From JBBQNR01 sp963774075 (lineage in GTDB: Bacteria; Actinomycetota; Thermoleophilia; Solirubrobacterales; JBBDJG01): DNA of 64,000 bases. The DNA lies in NCBI GenBank assembly GCA_963774075.1, contig CAVZDP010000002.1:558001-622000 (forward strand), in the 5' to 3' direction. The notes beneath the pieces were generated by a model. The model saw only the letters and a program-made list of their open reading frames with translations, was not told the DNA's origin and did no database searches. Every line of letters begins with the position of its first letter. Positions within the stretch are counted from its first letter, which is position 1. This document shows positions 7,850 to 15,650 of the stretch, piece after piece. The position numbers and the translations under genes were made by a program.

Positions 7850-9169
7850 TCAGCGCCCTATCTTCAGCCCAAACTGTCGCAAGGACTTGGTCTTGCCGGC
7901 GTCCGCGGCGCGCAGGGTGACCGTCACGGACGAGCGCCGGCCCCGGGCCTTGGCGCGACGCACCGCCCGAGCAGCCTTGCGCGACAGTCGGAGCCGCAGG
8001 CGTGCCCGCCGCTCTGCCGCGAGCTGGCGCTTGGCCGGCCGCAGCTTGAAGGTGGGCGACCCGCGGCCGGGCACGAACAGCCTGGCGGACGCACTCACCG
8101 CACACCGCTCGTTGCAGGAGGCGACCACGACGAGGCTGCGCGAACGGATCACCTGCTGGTTCTCCGGCACGCTCGTCTGTACCTGCGGCGGGCCGCACTT
8201 GCCCCGCCCGTACTGGTCGGGGGGGACTGGCCCACCGCCCGAGCCGATCCGCAGCAGCCCGTCTCCTCGCGAGACCCAGACGGCGCCGTCCGGCGCAACG
8301 GAGAGGGCGTTCAGACCGCCCGGGATCGGGACCCGTTCGACGACCCCATCCTTTTTGAGGTCGAAGTGCTCGAGACCCGCGAAGCCGGGAGGGTTGCCGC
8401 CGAGCACCCAGTATGTGCCGTCGGGTGCGCCGGCTACGCCCTTGATGAACTCTACGGCGCCGATCGAGCCGGCGTACCTACCAATTCCCTCGATCCCTGC
8501 GGTGAACACCGAGACCCGGCTCGGTGCATCCGTGTCGGTGGTCTGGGCCAGCAGCACCGCCCCGGGTATGCCCGATATCCCAACGAGCCTCCCGTAATTG
8601 CCGGGCTCAGCTCTGAAGTAGGTCTCGAGCCAGGTGCCGTTCCCATCGAAGACGACGATCCCCTCCACGCCGTCGCCGACGAATACCCGCTCGGTTCCGG
8701 GTGCGTCCCGCAGCCGCGTGCCGAAAACCCCGACAGGGCTGCGCAGGCGGCCGCCGATCTCGTACGGGCCCTGGTTCAGTGCGAACTCGCGCTCCAGTCC
8801 CCGCCCGGAGAACTTGAAAAGCCGAGGGTCGAACAGAGGGTTGTTGATCACGTACACCGGTCCCGTTGGGCTCGTACCGACGATCGGCTCCCTGAAGAAC
8901 TCGCCCGGCCGCCCCGTGCCGATGCTCGTGGTGACGTCATCGCCGTACTGAGTGATCACGCGAATGACATTGTCGCGTCGCTCGGCGAAGAAGACCCGCT
9001 CGCGTACCGAGATGCTCGTGATCAGGGCGTATTCCCCGCTCTTCGAGCACACCTCGTAGTGGTCGAGGAGCCCGGTGGCGCCACGCGCGGATCCGGCGTG
9101 CGTTCCCGCGCCCACGGCAAGCGCCCCTATGAGTGCGAGCACGAGGCCCGTGCGGTGGCGTCCGGTCAT
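7850..9169 (-). CDS. secreted beta-propeller-like protein with basic C-terminal tail
   Basis: A 439-residue protein. A signal peptide is clear (basic start, LVLALIGALAVGAG core, AGSARG/ATG cleavage region). The body has short repeated strands of the type GVFGTR, VFVGDGVEGIVVFDGNG, VAGAPDGTYWVLG and SVAPDGAVWVSRGDGLLRIG, resembling NHL or lactonase-like propeller blades. The last ~90 residues are a cysteine-containing beta-rich module with basic runs (RLRLRLSRKAARAVRRAKAR), a tail style I associate with Thermoleophilia exported proteins. No catalytic motif is visible. The IS3 element ends 37 bp beyond its stop. Confidence 0.75.
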   Translation of the reverse strand: MTGRHRTGLVLALIGALAVGAGTHAGSARGATGLLDHYEVCSKSGEYALITSISVRERVFFAERRDNVIRVITQYGDDVTTSIGTGRPGEFFREPIVGTSPTGPVYVINNPLFDPRLFKFSGRGLEREFALNQGPYEIGGRLRSPVGVFGTRLRDAPGTERVFVGDGVEGIVVFDGNGTWLETYFRAEPGNYGRLVGISGIPGAVLLAQTTDTDAPSRVSVFTAGIEGIGRYAGSIGAVEFIKGVAGAPDGTYWVLGGNPPGFAGLEHFDLKKDGVVERVPIPGGLNALSVAPDGAVWVSRGDGLLRIGSGGGPVPPDQYGRGKCGPPQVQTSVPENQQVIRSRSLVVVASCNERCAVSASARLFVPGRGSPTFKLRPAKRQLAAERRARLRLRLSRKAARAVRRAKARGRRSSVTVTLRAADAGKTKSLRQFGLKIGR

Positions 9170-9277
9170 GATCTGCCCCTGATTCCCAGTAACTACGCTA
9201 ACGCTCGGACTTCATCCAAGTCAACGCAGCGGTTAGGCTGGCGAAAGGACAACCTTGCGCAGGGAGGGATCGCCACG

Positions 9278-9916
9278 ATGCAGGGAGAATCGCCGGGTCC
9301 GCGCGCCAACCTGGCGGGTAGGAGTTTCAGGGGCGAGAACTTCGCCAAGGCAAATCTGTCCAGAGCAGACCTCTCTGCGACCGACCTCGGCGAGGCTGAT
9401 TTCTCCGAAGCCGACCTGTCGGGCGCGAACCTGTCCGACGCCAGCGCCCGAGAGGCTACTTTCAGCGGCGCCCGCCTCATTGGGGCAAATCTCGTCCGAA
9501 TCGATCTCTCCGGAGCCGACCTCTCCGGGGTGGACCTCTCAGGGGTAGACCTCAGCGACGGCAACCTCGCGGGAGCAAAGCTCGCTCCCGACCGCAGCCT
9601 CGATGTCTACGTGCTGGTAATGGCGGTCGGAGCGGGGGTTGTCCTCACAATCACGGGATGGTTTGGAGGACTGAGTCGTCTGGCACTCGTCGGCGCCATT
9701 CTTTTCGCACTGTACAAGGTGCTCTATCCGGCCAGAACCAACCTCGCCGGTGCCGACTTGAAGGGGGCGAATCTCGCCGGAGCGAACCTCTTTCGGGTCG
9801 ATCTGTCCGATGCAAACCTCACTGGGGCGAACCTTTCCAACGCCAGGCTCGGGGGCGTCAAATGGTCGGGCGCAACGCACCCGGATGGCACACGAAGCAC
9901 ACCGCATAGTGCGTGA
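9278..9916 (+). CDS. pentapeptide-repeat protein with an embedded transmembrane hairpin
   Basis: A 212-residue protein. Residues ~10-100 are A(D/N)LSx pentapeptide repeats (ANLSRADLSATDLGEADFSE and onward). Residues ~109-148 are two hydrophobic segments (VYVLVMAVGAGVVLTITGWF and RLALVGAILFALYKVLY). Residues ~152-200 resume the repeats (TNLAGADLKGANLAGANLFR). Pentapeptide repeats fold as a right-handed four-sided beta-helix. The split suggests two beta-helix blocks joined by a membrane hairpin. The open frame runs far upstream, but AGGGAGGG 10 nt before the ATG at 9278 fixes this start. Confidence 0.85.
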   Translation: MQGESPGPRANLAGRSFRGENFAKANLSRADLSATDLGEADFSEADLSGANLSDASAREATFSGARLIGANLVRIDLSGADLSGVDLSGVDLSDGNLAGAKLAPDRSLDVYVLVMAVGAGVVLTITGWFGGLSRLALVGAILFALYKVLYPARTNLAGADLKGANLAGANLFRVDLSDANLTGANLSNARLGGVKWSGATHPDGTRSTPHSA

Positions 9917-9944
9917 GCAAAGCGGCAGCTCACTGGGTGGGTCT

Positions 9945-10934
9945 TCATCCGCACCTAGGCGGGTGAGCTGCTCGCGTGTTCACGTGCCTGACGAGCCAGC
10001 GCGCAATGAGCGTCAGGCTCCGCGTGCCGCTTTCAAAGGACCCATCCGAGGGGATCGTCGCCGCCGTCACGGCGATTCTCCGTCCATTCGATAGTTCGAG
10101 CACCCCCATTTGACGAACCAGGTAGCGTCCCGAGCCGTCCGGCCCCCAGCCCCCCTTGAATTGCGCGGTGCGACCAGTCGACCCGAGGCCCCACCGCTGC
10201 CCACTGACGACCTCTCCCATGAGCCCGAGGACGCGCCTGCCCGCTGACAAGCACGTCATCCCGGCGCTGAAACGGGCTTGGTCGATCAGCGCCCAACTCG
10301 TCTGTCCGAACGGCGTGTAGCCGGGCCGAACGCGCACGCTCTGGACCTTGGTTCGCCGGTCGCCCGCGGCACGCAGCTGGGCGGTGGCAGCATCAGCGGC
10401 TCGCCTTCCGCCGCCGAGCGCCGCCCAGAGACGTTCGGCCGCTGCGTTATCGGATGCGGTGATGGCCTTGCGGAGATCTGTAGAGCGGGCCACGCCGGCC
10501 TCGATGGCCGCCATCGCAACCGGAACTTTCGCTGTAGACCACGCCGCGCCCGTCTTCAGCGACCCCAGCCGATGCACCTGCTGACCCAATCCAACGGCAG
10601 ACACCGCCACCCCTTCGCGGCCCGGCAGCTGCGCGACGAGCTTTCGGAAGCGCTGTCGGTCGGCGGCGGAGAGGATCTCGGCGGCCTGCGTCCTCGAAGC
10701 CGTCTGTCGCGAGATCATCTGGGCTCGCGCGACGAGCGCCGAGTCATCGGCCCGGTCCCCTCGACTGGTCTCTGAGCGCGCATTCGAGTCGGCGGAGCCC
10801 GGCGACTGGTGGCCACAGCCGGCAACGACAATGCACAACGAGCAAAGCGCGACGGAGATGCGAGACCACCCGAAGGTTGCGAATCCAGCCGGATTCTCAG
10901 GCCTCGTGGTGAGATCTTCCCATCCGGGCCGCAC
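9945..10934 (-). CDS. lipoprotein with serine beta-lactamase-like domain
   Basis: A 329-residue protein. A lipobox IVVAGC places the lipidated cysteine at residue 40, so it should sit on the outer face of the membrane. The remainder has the order of class A beta-lactamase/PBP motifs: S133-x-x-K136 in WSTAKVPVA, SDN at 161-163 (ASDNAAAERLW) and KGG at 260-262 in the place of KTG. Known relatives hydrolyse beta-lactams or act on peptidoglycan. The Glu166-type deacylation residue cannot be confirmed by eye, so lactamase activity is not claimed. The GTG at 10934 is the only start giving the whole signal peptide. It is divergent from the next lipoprotein gene. Confidence 0.78.
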   Translation of the reverse strand: MRPGWEDLTTRPENPAGFATFGWSRISVALCSLCIVVAGCGHQSPGSADSNARSETSRGDRADDSALVARAQMISRQTASRTQAAEILSAADRQRFRKLVAQLPGREGVAVSAVGLGQQVHRLGSLKTGAAWSTAKVPVAMAAIEAGVARSTDLRKAITASDNAAAERLWAALGGGRRAADAATAQLRAAGDRRTKVQSVRVRPGYTPFGQTSWALIDQARFSAGMTCLSAGRRVLGLMGEVVSGQRWGLGSTGRTAQFKGGWGPDGSGRYLVRQMGVLELSNGRRIAVTAATIPSDGSFESGTRSLTLIARWLVRHVNTRAAHPPRCG

Positions 10935-11007
10935 GCCTATAGTCTCGCCCAGGCGCCGCCGATACCAACCTCATCATTTCGCTGATAGCTCCTACAAGAG
11001 AAAAGCA

Positions 11008-11535
11008 ATGAGACAACTTGCAAGGCAAGCCTCTGTATCGCGCGTAGCTATTTGTGTCGCGGTCGCAGCTTCATTGACTGGGGTAGCTGCAGCCGGTTGC
11101 GGCGGTGGCGACGACAATCAGAGTGAAGTCAACCAGCTGCGAGAAGACCTCCAGAGGCTAAGGGACGACGCTACCGCCCAGGAAGTCGCAAGGCTGCGCG
11201 GGCGGATCGTGAGTCAACGCAGGCAGATTGCTGCCCTGAAGAGGCGGCTGGACAGCAGCGGCGGAGGATCTGGCGGCGGCGGAGGATCTGGCGGCGGCGG
11301 AGGATCAACTGCCCCATCCTCCGGCTCGGCGTCGTGCGGCGAGGGCCTGTCGGTCAACTCCGTCACCTCGTGCTCCTTCGCGCGCAACGTCCGCGACGTG
11401 TATCGGGACAGCGGGGGCGCATCCCAAATCGATGTCTATTCCCCGGTCACGAAACGGACCTACACATTGCGTTGTTCTGGCGGTGTAACCACACTCTGCA
11501 CCGGCGGTAACAACGCGGCGGTTTACATCCGTTAG
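11008..11535 (+). CDS. coiled-coil lipoprotein with Gly-Ser linker and small Cys-rich C-terminal domain
   Basis: A 175-residue lipoprotein. The lipobox AAAGC puts Cys31 at the lipidation site. Residues ~38-92 are a leucine-heptad coiled coil (VNQLREDLQRLRDD, RQIAALKRRL). Residues ~93-112 are a glycine-serine linker of GGGGGS units. The last ~65 residues form a compact domain with four cysteines (SCGEGLSVN, TSCSFARNV, YSPVTKRTYTLRCSGG, CTGGNNAAVYIR), a pattern found on other actinobacterial exported proteins. The shape suggests a stalk that displays a small domain at the cell surface. The ATG at 11008 has an AAGAGAAAAG purine run before it. Confidence 0.78.
   Translation: MRQLARQASVSRVAICVAVAASLTGVAAAGCGGGDDNQSEVNQLREDLQRLRDDATAQEVARLRGRIVSQRRQIAALKRRLDSSGGGSGGGGGSGGGGGSTAPSSGSASCGEGLSVNSVTSCSFARNVRDVYRDSGGASQIDVYSPVTKRTYTLRCSGGVTTLCTGGNNAAVYIR
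11258..11306 (+). repeat. 18-bp tandem repeat coding the Gly-Ser linker
   Basis: About 2.7 copies of an 18-bp unit built around GGCGGCGGCGGAGGATCT inside the lipoprotein gene. Length variation by slippage would lengthen or shorten the linker in frame. Confidence 0.7.
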
Positions 11536-11646
11536 CTGTCTTACCGGGCGCTCCGCCTCGAAGCCGGTTTCTCAGTAGTGCCCAGACACTTTCGCTCCGC
11601 GCGAACTGCAGCAGCGCGGTCCGCCAGGAGCGGCGAGGTAGGAACC

Positions 11647-11652
11647 TATACT
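11647..11652 (+). promoter_or_regulatory. -10-like hexamer TATACT
   Basis: TATACT ends 9 nt before the ATG at 11662. The promoter seems preserved although the gene behind it is broken. Confidence 0.4.
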
Positions 11653-11661
11653 CCGCGAGAG

Positions 11662-11911
11662 ATGTCGCAAGCCGCCCTCGACGTGGTCGCGCGTATCTAT
11701 GACGGGATCAGTGTGCGGCTCGAGGCACCTCGGGAGCTATTCGAGCCAGACTTTGAATGTGATGACTCGGATGTCCCCTGGATACGGTTCCGGGCCTTCG
11801 GGATACGACTCCGTCCAGGAAAGCATGCTTCCGTATTTCAAGACCTTTGACGATTTCCGTATCGAAATCGAAGAGGTGGTCTATGCCGACGAGAAGCAGG
11901 TGATCACCTAG
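11662..11911 (+). pseudogene. SnoaL/NTF2-like protein, frameshifted and truncated
   Basis: The first frame gives SQAALDVVARIYDGISVRLE and LFEPDFECDDSDV, a typical SnoaL-like start. After a frame change near 11770-11800 the second frame continues with GYDSVQESMLPYFKTFDDFR and VVYADEKQVIT, the expected middle of the domain, and then stops. Beyond the stop the same frame still reads RPRFRIARHGEVSGSG, which looks like decayed remainder. At least one frameshift and one internal stop make it a pseudogene. It is one of four SnoaL-like genes between 11.6 and 13.6 kb. Confidence 0.7.
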
Positions 11912-11964
11912 AGGCCGCGCTTCCGCATCGCGCGACATGGAGAAGTCTCCGGATCGGGGGTGCT

Positions 11965-12375
11965 TCAGGAGGAGGTCTGAACGTCGTGCTCCGACAGGCC
12001 CGCGGCTTCGAGGGCCTCCTCCCGGTTTCGAAAGGCCTGTTCTCGCACGATCCGCTCGCCCCTGAGCGTGAACACGAAGGCGAACCGATCCCCATCTACA
12101 GCGATCTGGCTGGCGGTACCGGTCCCCACGACTTGAGCGACCGCCACCACCTTGTCTTCGACGTCGATCAGTTCCACCGGGACGACGTCATAGCCGGACA
12201 GGGTCTTTCGGTTCTCCTCGTATATCAGCCGTATTGCCTCGTTGCCATGGTGGGTTCCCAGGAGCAGCGTCTCGAACACCACCTCCGGGTCGTAGATCTC
12301 GACCAGGGCATCCATGTCGCCACGGTTGTGCGCCGCGAATCCTGCCTTGATCCTCTCGATGTTCTCCTGTGACAT
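11965..12375 (-). CDS. SnoaL-like (NTF2 superfamily) domain protein
   Basis: A 136-residue single-domain protein. MSQENIERIKAGFAAHNRGD is the family's opening helix, followed by LVEIYDPEVVFE and GNEAIRLIYEENRKT. The fold is a cone-shaped alpha+beta barrel used by polyketide cyclases, limonene-epoxide hydrolase and ketosteroid isomerase; here the ligand is unknown. The ATG at 12375 was preferred to a longer open frame because it starts the canonical helix, and GATACT lies 9 nt upstream. The C-terminus overlaps the tail of the neighbouring pseudogene. Confidence 0.85.
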   Translation of the reverse strand: MSQENIERIKAGFAAHNRGDMDALVEIYDPEVVFETLLLGTHHGNEAIRLIYEENRKTLSGYDVVPVELIDVEDKVVAVAQVVGTGTASQIAVDGDRFAFVFTLRGERIVREQAFRNREEALEAAGLSEHDVQTSS

Positions 12376-12520
12376 CGTCCGCGCAGTATCCCGCAGGTCG
12401 GGCTGGAAGGATTCGCGCTTGGCCAAGCGCGGCCTTACTGCCGCATCGCGCGGGCAGCAAGAGCTGCTGAATGGCGCAGTCAGCATGGGCGGGTGGACCG
12501 CGCCGAGCGAGCGGTGTACG

Positions 12521-12944
12521 TTACGGAGCGATGGGCTCGAGAGCGTCCTCCGGGACACCTAGGTCTCTGAGCGCGTCCTCCCTATGGAAGTACACCCTCC
12601 AGTAGACGCAGAGGCCGTCGCGCCACCTCGCCACCGCGGCGAGCGGCATCGCGACCTCCGCACCGCTTTGCCGTCCGCGTCCGCGCAGCACATAGAACAG
12701 GAGCGTCTGCCCGCCGAGGTCGAAGTATGCCTCGGGCTCGGCGCGAAGCTCGTCTCCCCAGGCATCCTCCATATCTCGAAAGTACTGCCACAGAACATCG
12801 TGCCCGTGATCGACGGCGCCCCCGGGCACCGTCATCTGAGAGTTCCACTCGATACTCGGATCGGAGAGTGCGATGAACGCCTCTATGTCGCGCGTTGAAC
12901 GCCTCGCTGGCGCGACGTAAGAGCTCGACGTTCTGCTCAGACAC
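12521..12944 (-). pseudogene. SnoaL-like protein broken by a 2-nt deletion in a CG run
   Basis: The GTG at 12944 begins SEQNVELLRRASEAFNAR, the family start. The rest of the domain (DIEAFIALSDPSIEWNSQM ... FHREDALRDLGVPEDA) lies in another frame. The junction near 12888-12892 reads AACGCGCGACATA where AACGCGCGCGACATA would keep the frame, so one CG dinucleotide seems lost. This may be a true slippage mutation or an assembly error. TAGGCT lies 6 nt before the GTG. Confidence 0.75.
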
Positions 12945-12950
12945 GCCCTG

Positions 12951-12956
12951 AGCCTA
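12951..12956 (-). promoter_or_regulatory. -10-like hexamer TAGGCT
   Basis: It ends 6 nt before the GTG at 12944, as in leaderless genes of this window. The hexamer is identical to the one before the SDR gene at 5657. Confidence 0.45.
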
Positions 12957-13182
12957 ATCCGAGTCCCCGAGCGTCGCAGGGCGACCGTCCTCACTTCTTC
13001 GCTTTCGCTTTCGCGCGCGAATTGCAGCAGCGCGCCTTTGTCGATCCACGCGGAGGGGAAGCCCGGGTCCCCGCCACCGCTCGATGAGGGCGCGAGCTGG
13101 GCGTCGCGGCTCTTGACAGCACCTCGGAGATCGCCTATCAAGCGCACGGGCAGCGGCACAGACGAGTCTGGAAGGACAGGGT

Positions 13183-13596
13183 ATGGACAGATCGCGAGAG
13201 TTGGAGGACCTCGTCCGGACGTGGTTCGACGCGGCGACGAGGGGCGATGCATCGCTGGTCGACGCGCTCGTCTCGCCGGGAGACGGGACGCGCCTGATCG
13301 GCAGCGACCCCGGGGAACGATTGATCGGCGGTGCCGCCGTCGCGGAGTTCCTGCGGGGAGAGATCAAGGGCGCGGGCGGTCAGGCCAACTTCGCGCCAAC
13401 CGAGGTCGAGGCGTTCAGCGAAGGGACCGTGGGATGGGCCACGACGAGCCTCACGATCACGATGCCGGACGGCAGGCACGTGTCCCCACGCTGGAGCGCC
13501 GTCTTTCACCGCGAGAACGGAGACTGGAAGTTCGTCCAGACTCACGCCTCGATCGGAATCCCGAACGAGGAAATCGGGTGGGTGTACCCCGACTGA
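13183..13596 (+). CDS. SnoaL-like (NTF2 superfamily) domain protein
   Basis: A 137-residue protein of the SnoaL_3 or ketosteroid-isomerase-like type. The opening helix is LEDLVRTWFDAATRGDASLV, then GGAAVAEFLRGE and a typical closing PRWSAVFHRENGDWKFVQTH strand pair. No signal peptide. GGAAGGA lies about 8 nt before the ATG. Function unknown; such small proteins are often enzymes or sensors for small ligands. It is intact, in contrast to the broken relatives at 11.7 and 12.5-12.9 kb. Confidence 0.85.
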   Translation: MDRSRELEDLVRTWFDAATRGDASLVDALVSPGDGTRLIGSDPGERLIGGAAVAEFLRGEIKGAGGQANFAPTEVEAFSEGTVGWATTSLTITMPDGRHVSPRWSAVFHRENGDWKFVQTHASIGIPNEEIGWVYPD

Positions 13597-14030
13597 GGAC
13601 CTAGACCCACACTGCCGCATCGCGCTAAACGCGGTAGCGACCCTCAGCTCCCCTGCCACGGCAACCCGAGGTCTGCGTGCGCTCGCGGAGCTTTTAGCGG
13701 TCGTCCCGGCCCAGAGCGTTTCTCTCGCTGACTCCACATCGCGCCTCGCGATCGGGCATCTGGCGCCTGTGCACGAACGACGGCAACGTGACGCTTTTCG
13801 ACGGGAACGCACGGACGTCGAACGGCGGCACCGGCCGGATGCCGTCCTAGATCGTCTGCGATACCCAGACCTGTGGCTCGGTAGGGAACTCGCACCCCGT
13901 CAGCTTCGATGCCTCATCCTGCTCGGCCGGGGATCAACAAGCCGCCGCCGTGGCTGTTACCGAAGGCACCAACCTCTTTCCGATCCTCGATCGCGGTGTC
14001 CAAGCCTCCGTGAATCGCCGCGGTCCGTGG
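13597..14030. other. 434-bp stretch without a recognisable gene
   Basis: No convincing gene is visible. A plus-strand frame reads IWRLCTNDGNVTLFDGNART, a stop, then IVCDTQTCGSVGNSHPVSF and SSCSAGD, which could be the decayed tail of a cysteine-containing exported protein. ACTGCCGCATCGCGC at 13611 repeats exactly at 12437. Confidence 0.4.
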
Positions 14031-14036
14031 AATACT
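14031..14036 (+). promoter_or_regulatory. -10-like hexamer AATACT before the hydrolase
   Basis: It ends 6 nt before the GTG at 14043 and supports that start over the more upstream GTG at 13950. Confidence 0.4.
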
Positions 14037-14042
14037 CCGCGC

Positions 14043-14843
14043 GTGGTAGTTGACCGTTACCGCGCCGGGAGCGGCGAGCCGCTCCTATTGCTTCACGGGA
14101 TCTGGGAGAGCTGGCACAGCTGGTCGCCCGTACTCGACCGACTCACTACTGAACGCGAGGTGCTCGCGCCGACGCTCCCCGACCACCTCGGGTCGCCGCC
14201 GCTCGACGCCGGGGCCGCGCCCACGGTCGAGACCTGGGCGGACGCCGTCGAAGCGGAGCTGGATGCCGCGGGATTCGAGCAGCCCGACATCGCCGGCAAC
14301 TCACTCGGCGGCTGGCTGGCGCTCGAGCTCGCCAAGCGCGGGCGGGCGCGAACCGTCGTCGGGGTTGCCCCCGCCGGGATGTTCACGCGCGACGAATGGC
14401 ACGCCTTCGCGAAGAAGTCTCGCCGCGACCACCGCACGATCCGGATGCTGAGGCCGCTCGCGCGTCGGCTGGTTCACGTCCGTCGGGGAAGACGCCTGCT
14501 GCTAGCCGACAACTGCGTCGACCCGGCCCGGATCCCGCCTGTCGAGGCGGAGCGCCTGCTGGCCCAGTTCGCCCACTGCGACGTCGCCGCACACATCGCC
14601 GCGAACACGGGCGCGGACGGTACGATCGCTCGGATCGATGGGTTGGAGCGGGTGAGCTGTCCCGTACTCATCCTCCATCCGTCCGGCGATCGACTTTTTT
14701 CGCGCGAACATGCCGAGCGATTCCTCGCCGAGCTGCCGGACGGGGAGTTGCGCGAGCTGACCGGCTGCGGCCACACCGCGATGTTCGACGACCCGGAGCT
14801 GGTGGCCTCCGAGATTCTGCGTTTCACCTCGGCGAGCTCCTGA
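14043..14843 (+). CDS. alpha/beta hydrolase
   Basis: About 266 residues with the alpha/beta-hydrolase order: LLLLHGIWESWHSW (oxyanion region), nucleophile elbow GNSLGGW, the acid in HPSGDRLF and the histidine in GCGHTAMFDDP. A basic cap region (FAKKSRRDHRTIRMLRPLAR) lies between. It probably hydrolyses esters or similar small substrates; specificity is unknown. The frame is open from 13950, but that extension resembles decayed sequence, so I use the GTG at 14043, which begins VVDRYRAGSGEPLL. Confidence 0.85.
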   Translation: MVVDRYRAGSGEPLLLLHGIWESWHSWSPVLDRLTTEREVLAPTLPDHLGSPPLDAGAAPTVETWADAVEAELDAAGFEQPDIAGNSLGGWLALELAKRGRARTVVGVAPAGMFTRDEWHAFAKKSRRDHRTIRMLRPLARRLVHVRRGRRLLLADNCVDPARIPPVEAERLLAQFAHCDVAAHIAANTGADGTIARIDGLERVSCPVLILHPSGDRLFSREHAERFLAELPDGELRELTGCGHTAMFDDPELVASEILRFTSASS

Positions 14844-14951
14844 GCCATCCTCCGATCGGCCGCGACGGCGGCTGCGTGCAGTCGGAACTGGGGAACGCTT
14901 CCTGAAGCCGCCGCGCTCCTGCGACAGCCTGTGGCGGCCCATCCGTTTGGT

Positions 14952-15218
14952 TTACGCAGTCGCGGCGGTGCGTCCCTTTGCGTGGGCGTAAAGCGACTCG
15001 GGTGCGATGTCGGCGTCGTTCGGCCAGACGATCGTTCCGCCCTCGGGATCGGCGCGGAGCTGGCGGGAGAAGTTGGGATCGCGCAGAGGCTCGAAGACCC
15101 CGCCATACTCGAGGAAGTAGGACAGGTCGACCTCGCCGGCGGTGCCGTCCTCGAACCGGACGCTGACCGTGTAACCGCCGACGGGCTTCGTTTCTGTCAG
15201 GAGCGGAGTGCTTCGCAT
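14952..15218 (-). CDS. DUF2442 domain protein
   Basis: An 88-residue protein matching DUF2442: GGYTVSVRFEDGTAGEVDLS, then a closing GGTIVWPNDADIAPESLY. The family often sits next to DUF4160 proteins, and the pair is suspected to be a toxin-antitoxin-like module. Here only a remnant of the DUF4160 partner survives immediately upstream. The ATG at 15218 was chosen because TACCAT precedes it by 7 nt and the family start fits. Confidence 0.85.
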   Translation of the reverse strand: MRSTPLLTETKPVGGYTVSVRFEDGTAGEVDLSYFLEYGGVFEPLRDPNFSRQLRADPEGGTIVWPNDADIAPESLYAHAKGRTAATA

Positions 15219-15225
15219 TGCTGCG

Positions 15226-15231
15226 ATGGTA
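15226..15231 (-). promoter_or_regulatory. -10-like hexamer TACCAT of DUF2442
   Basis: It ends 7 nt before the ATG at 15218. It lies between the DUF4160 remnant and DUF2442, so DUF2442 may be transcribed alone. Confidence 0.4.
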
Positions 15232-15237
15232 CCGCCC

Positions 15238-15345
15238 TCAGCGGAGCGGCTCGATCGGCTCAAGCGGCTGATGGCGGCGGGCACGGTCCCAGTTCTCGCG
15301 TAGTTCAGCTTGATGCGAACGTGCCCACCCTCTTCGAAGGATGTC
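15238..15345 (-). pseudogene. C-terminal remnant of a DUF4160 protein
   Basis: About 30 codons read GWARSHQAELRENWDRARR and then QPLEPIEPL, the closing helix of DUF4160 proteins (compare the family pattern of an acidic helix ending in ENWxxAxxxxPLxxIxPL). No N-terminal part with the conserved His-containing strands is found upstream. It sits where an intact partner of DUF2442 would be expected. Confidence 0.6.
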
Positions 15346-15650
15346 GAGGAAGTGGGTCACCGGTCCTGGGCTTGCAGGGTAAGAGGGTTGGTCTTGCTCT
15401 AGAGCGCGAAAGCGAACCAAGGTAAGAGGGGTGCCCGGATGTTGGTCTCAGTAGCCAACCGACTGACCAGCACGAGCAGACCAATACGAGCGGCCAACCG
15501 AGTCGTAGGGGGCAGGTGAGAAGGCGGCCGCTATCTCGCGCCCGGCAGTGAGACCTCGCGCTCGGCGAGTAGGCGCGGGTTCTCGCGGTCTGGTGGATCC
15601 TTCGAGAGTATGAAGGCACGCAGGCGTCGGCTGGTCGTGAAACCGCTGGA
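15346..15650. other. gene-free stretch
   Basis: I see no gene in these 305 bases. The word GGTAAGAGGG occurs twice (near 15378 and 15420). The stretch separates the sulfotransferase stop from the DUF4160 remnant and may include the sulfotransferase terminator, but no clear hairpin stands out. Confidence 0.4.

Noticed and set aside
7307..9277. Upstream extension of the pentapeptide-repeat frame (to about 869 codons)
   Set aside because: It runs antisense to the IS3 element and to the secreted propeller gene. A strong ribosome-binding site and the repeat domain place the real start at 9278.
11258..11306. Vector contamination because of a GGGGS-like linker
   Set aside because: The linker lies inside a natural-looking lipoprotein with GC-rich codons matching the flanks, and no vector sequence adjoins it.
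13950..14042. Upstream GTG at 13950 as the start of the alpha/beta hydrolase
   Set aside because: The extra residues continue what looks like decayed upstream sequence. The GTG at 14043 begins the conserved fold and has AATACT 6 nt before it.
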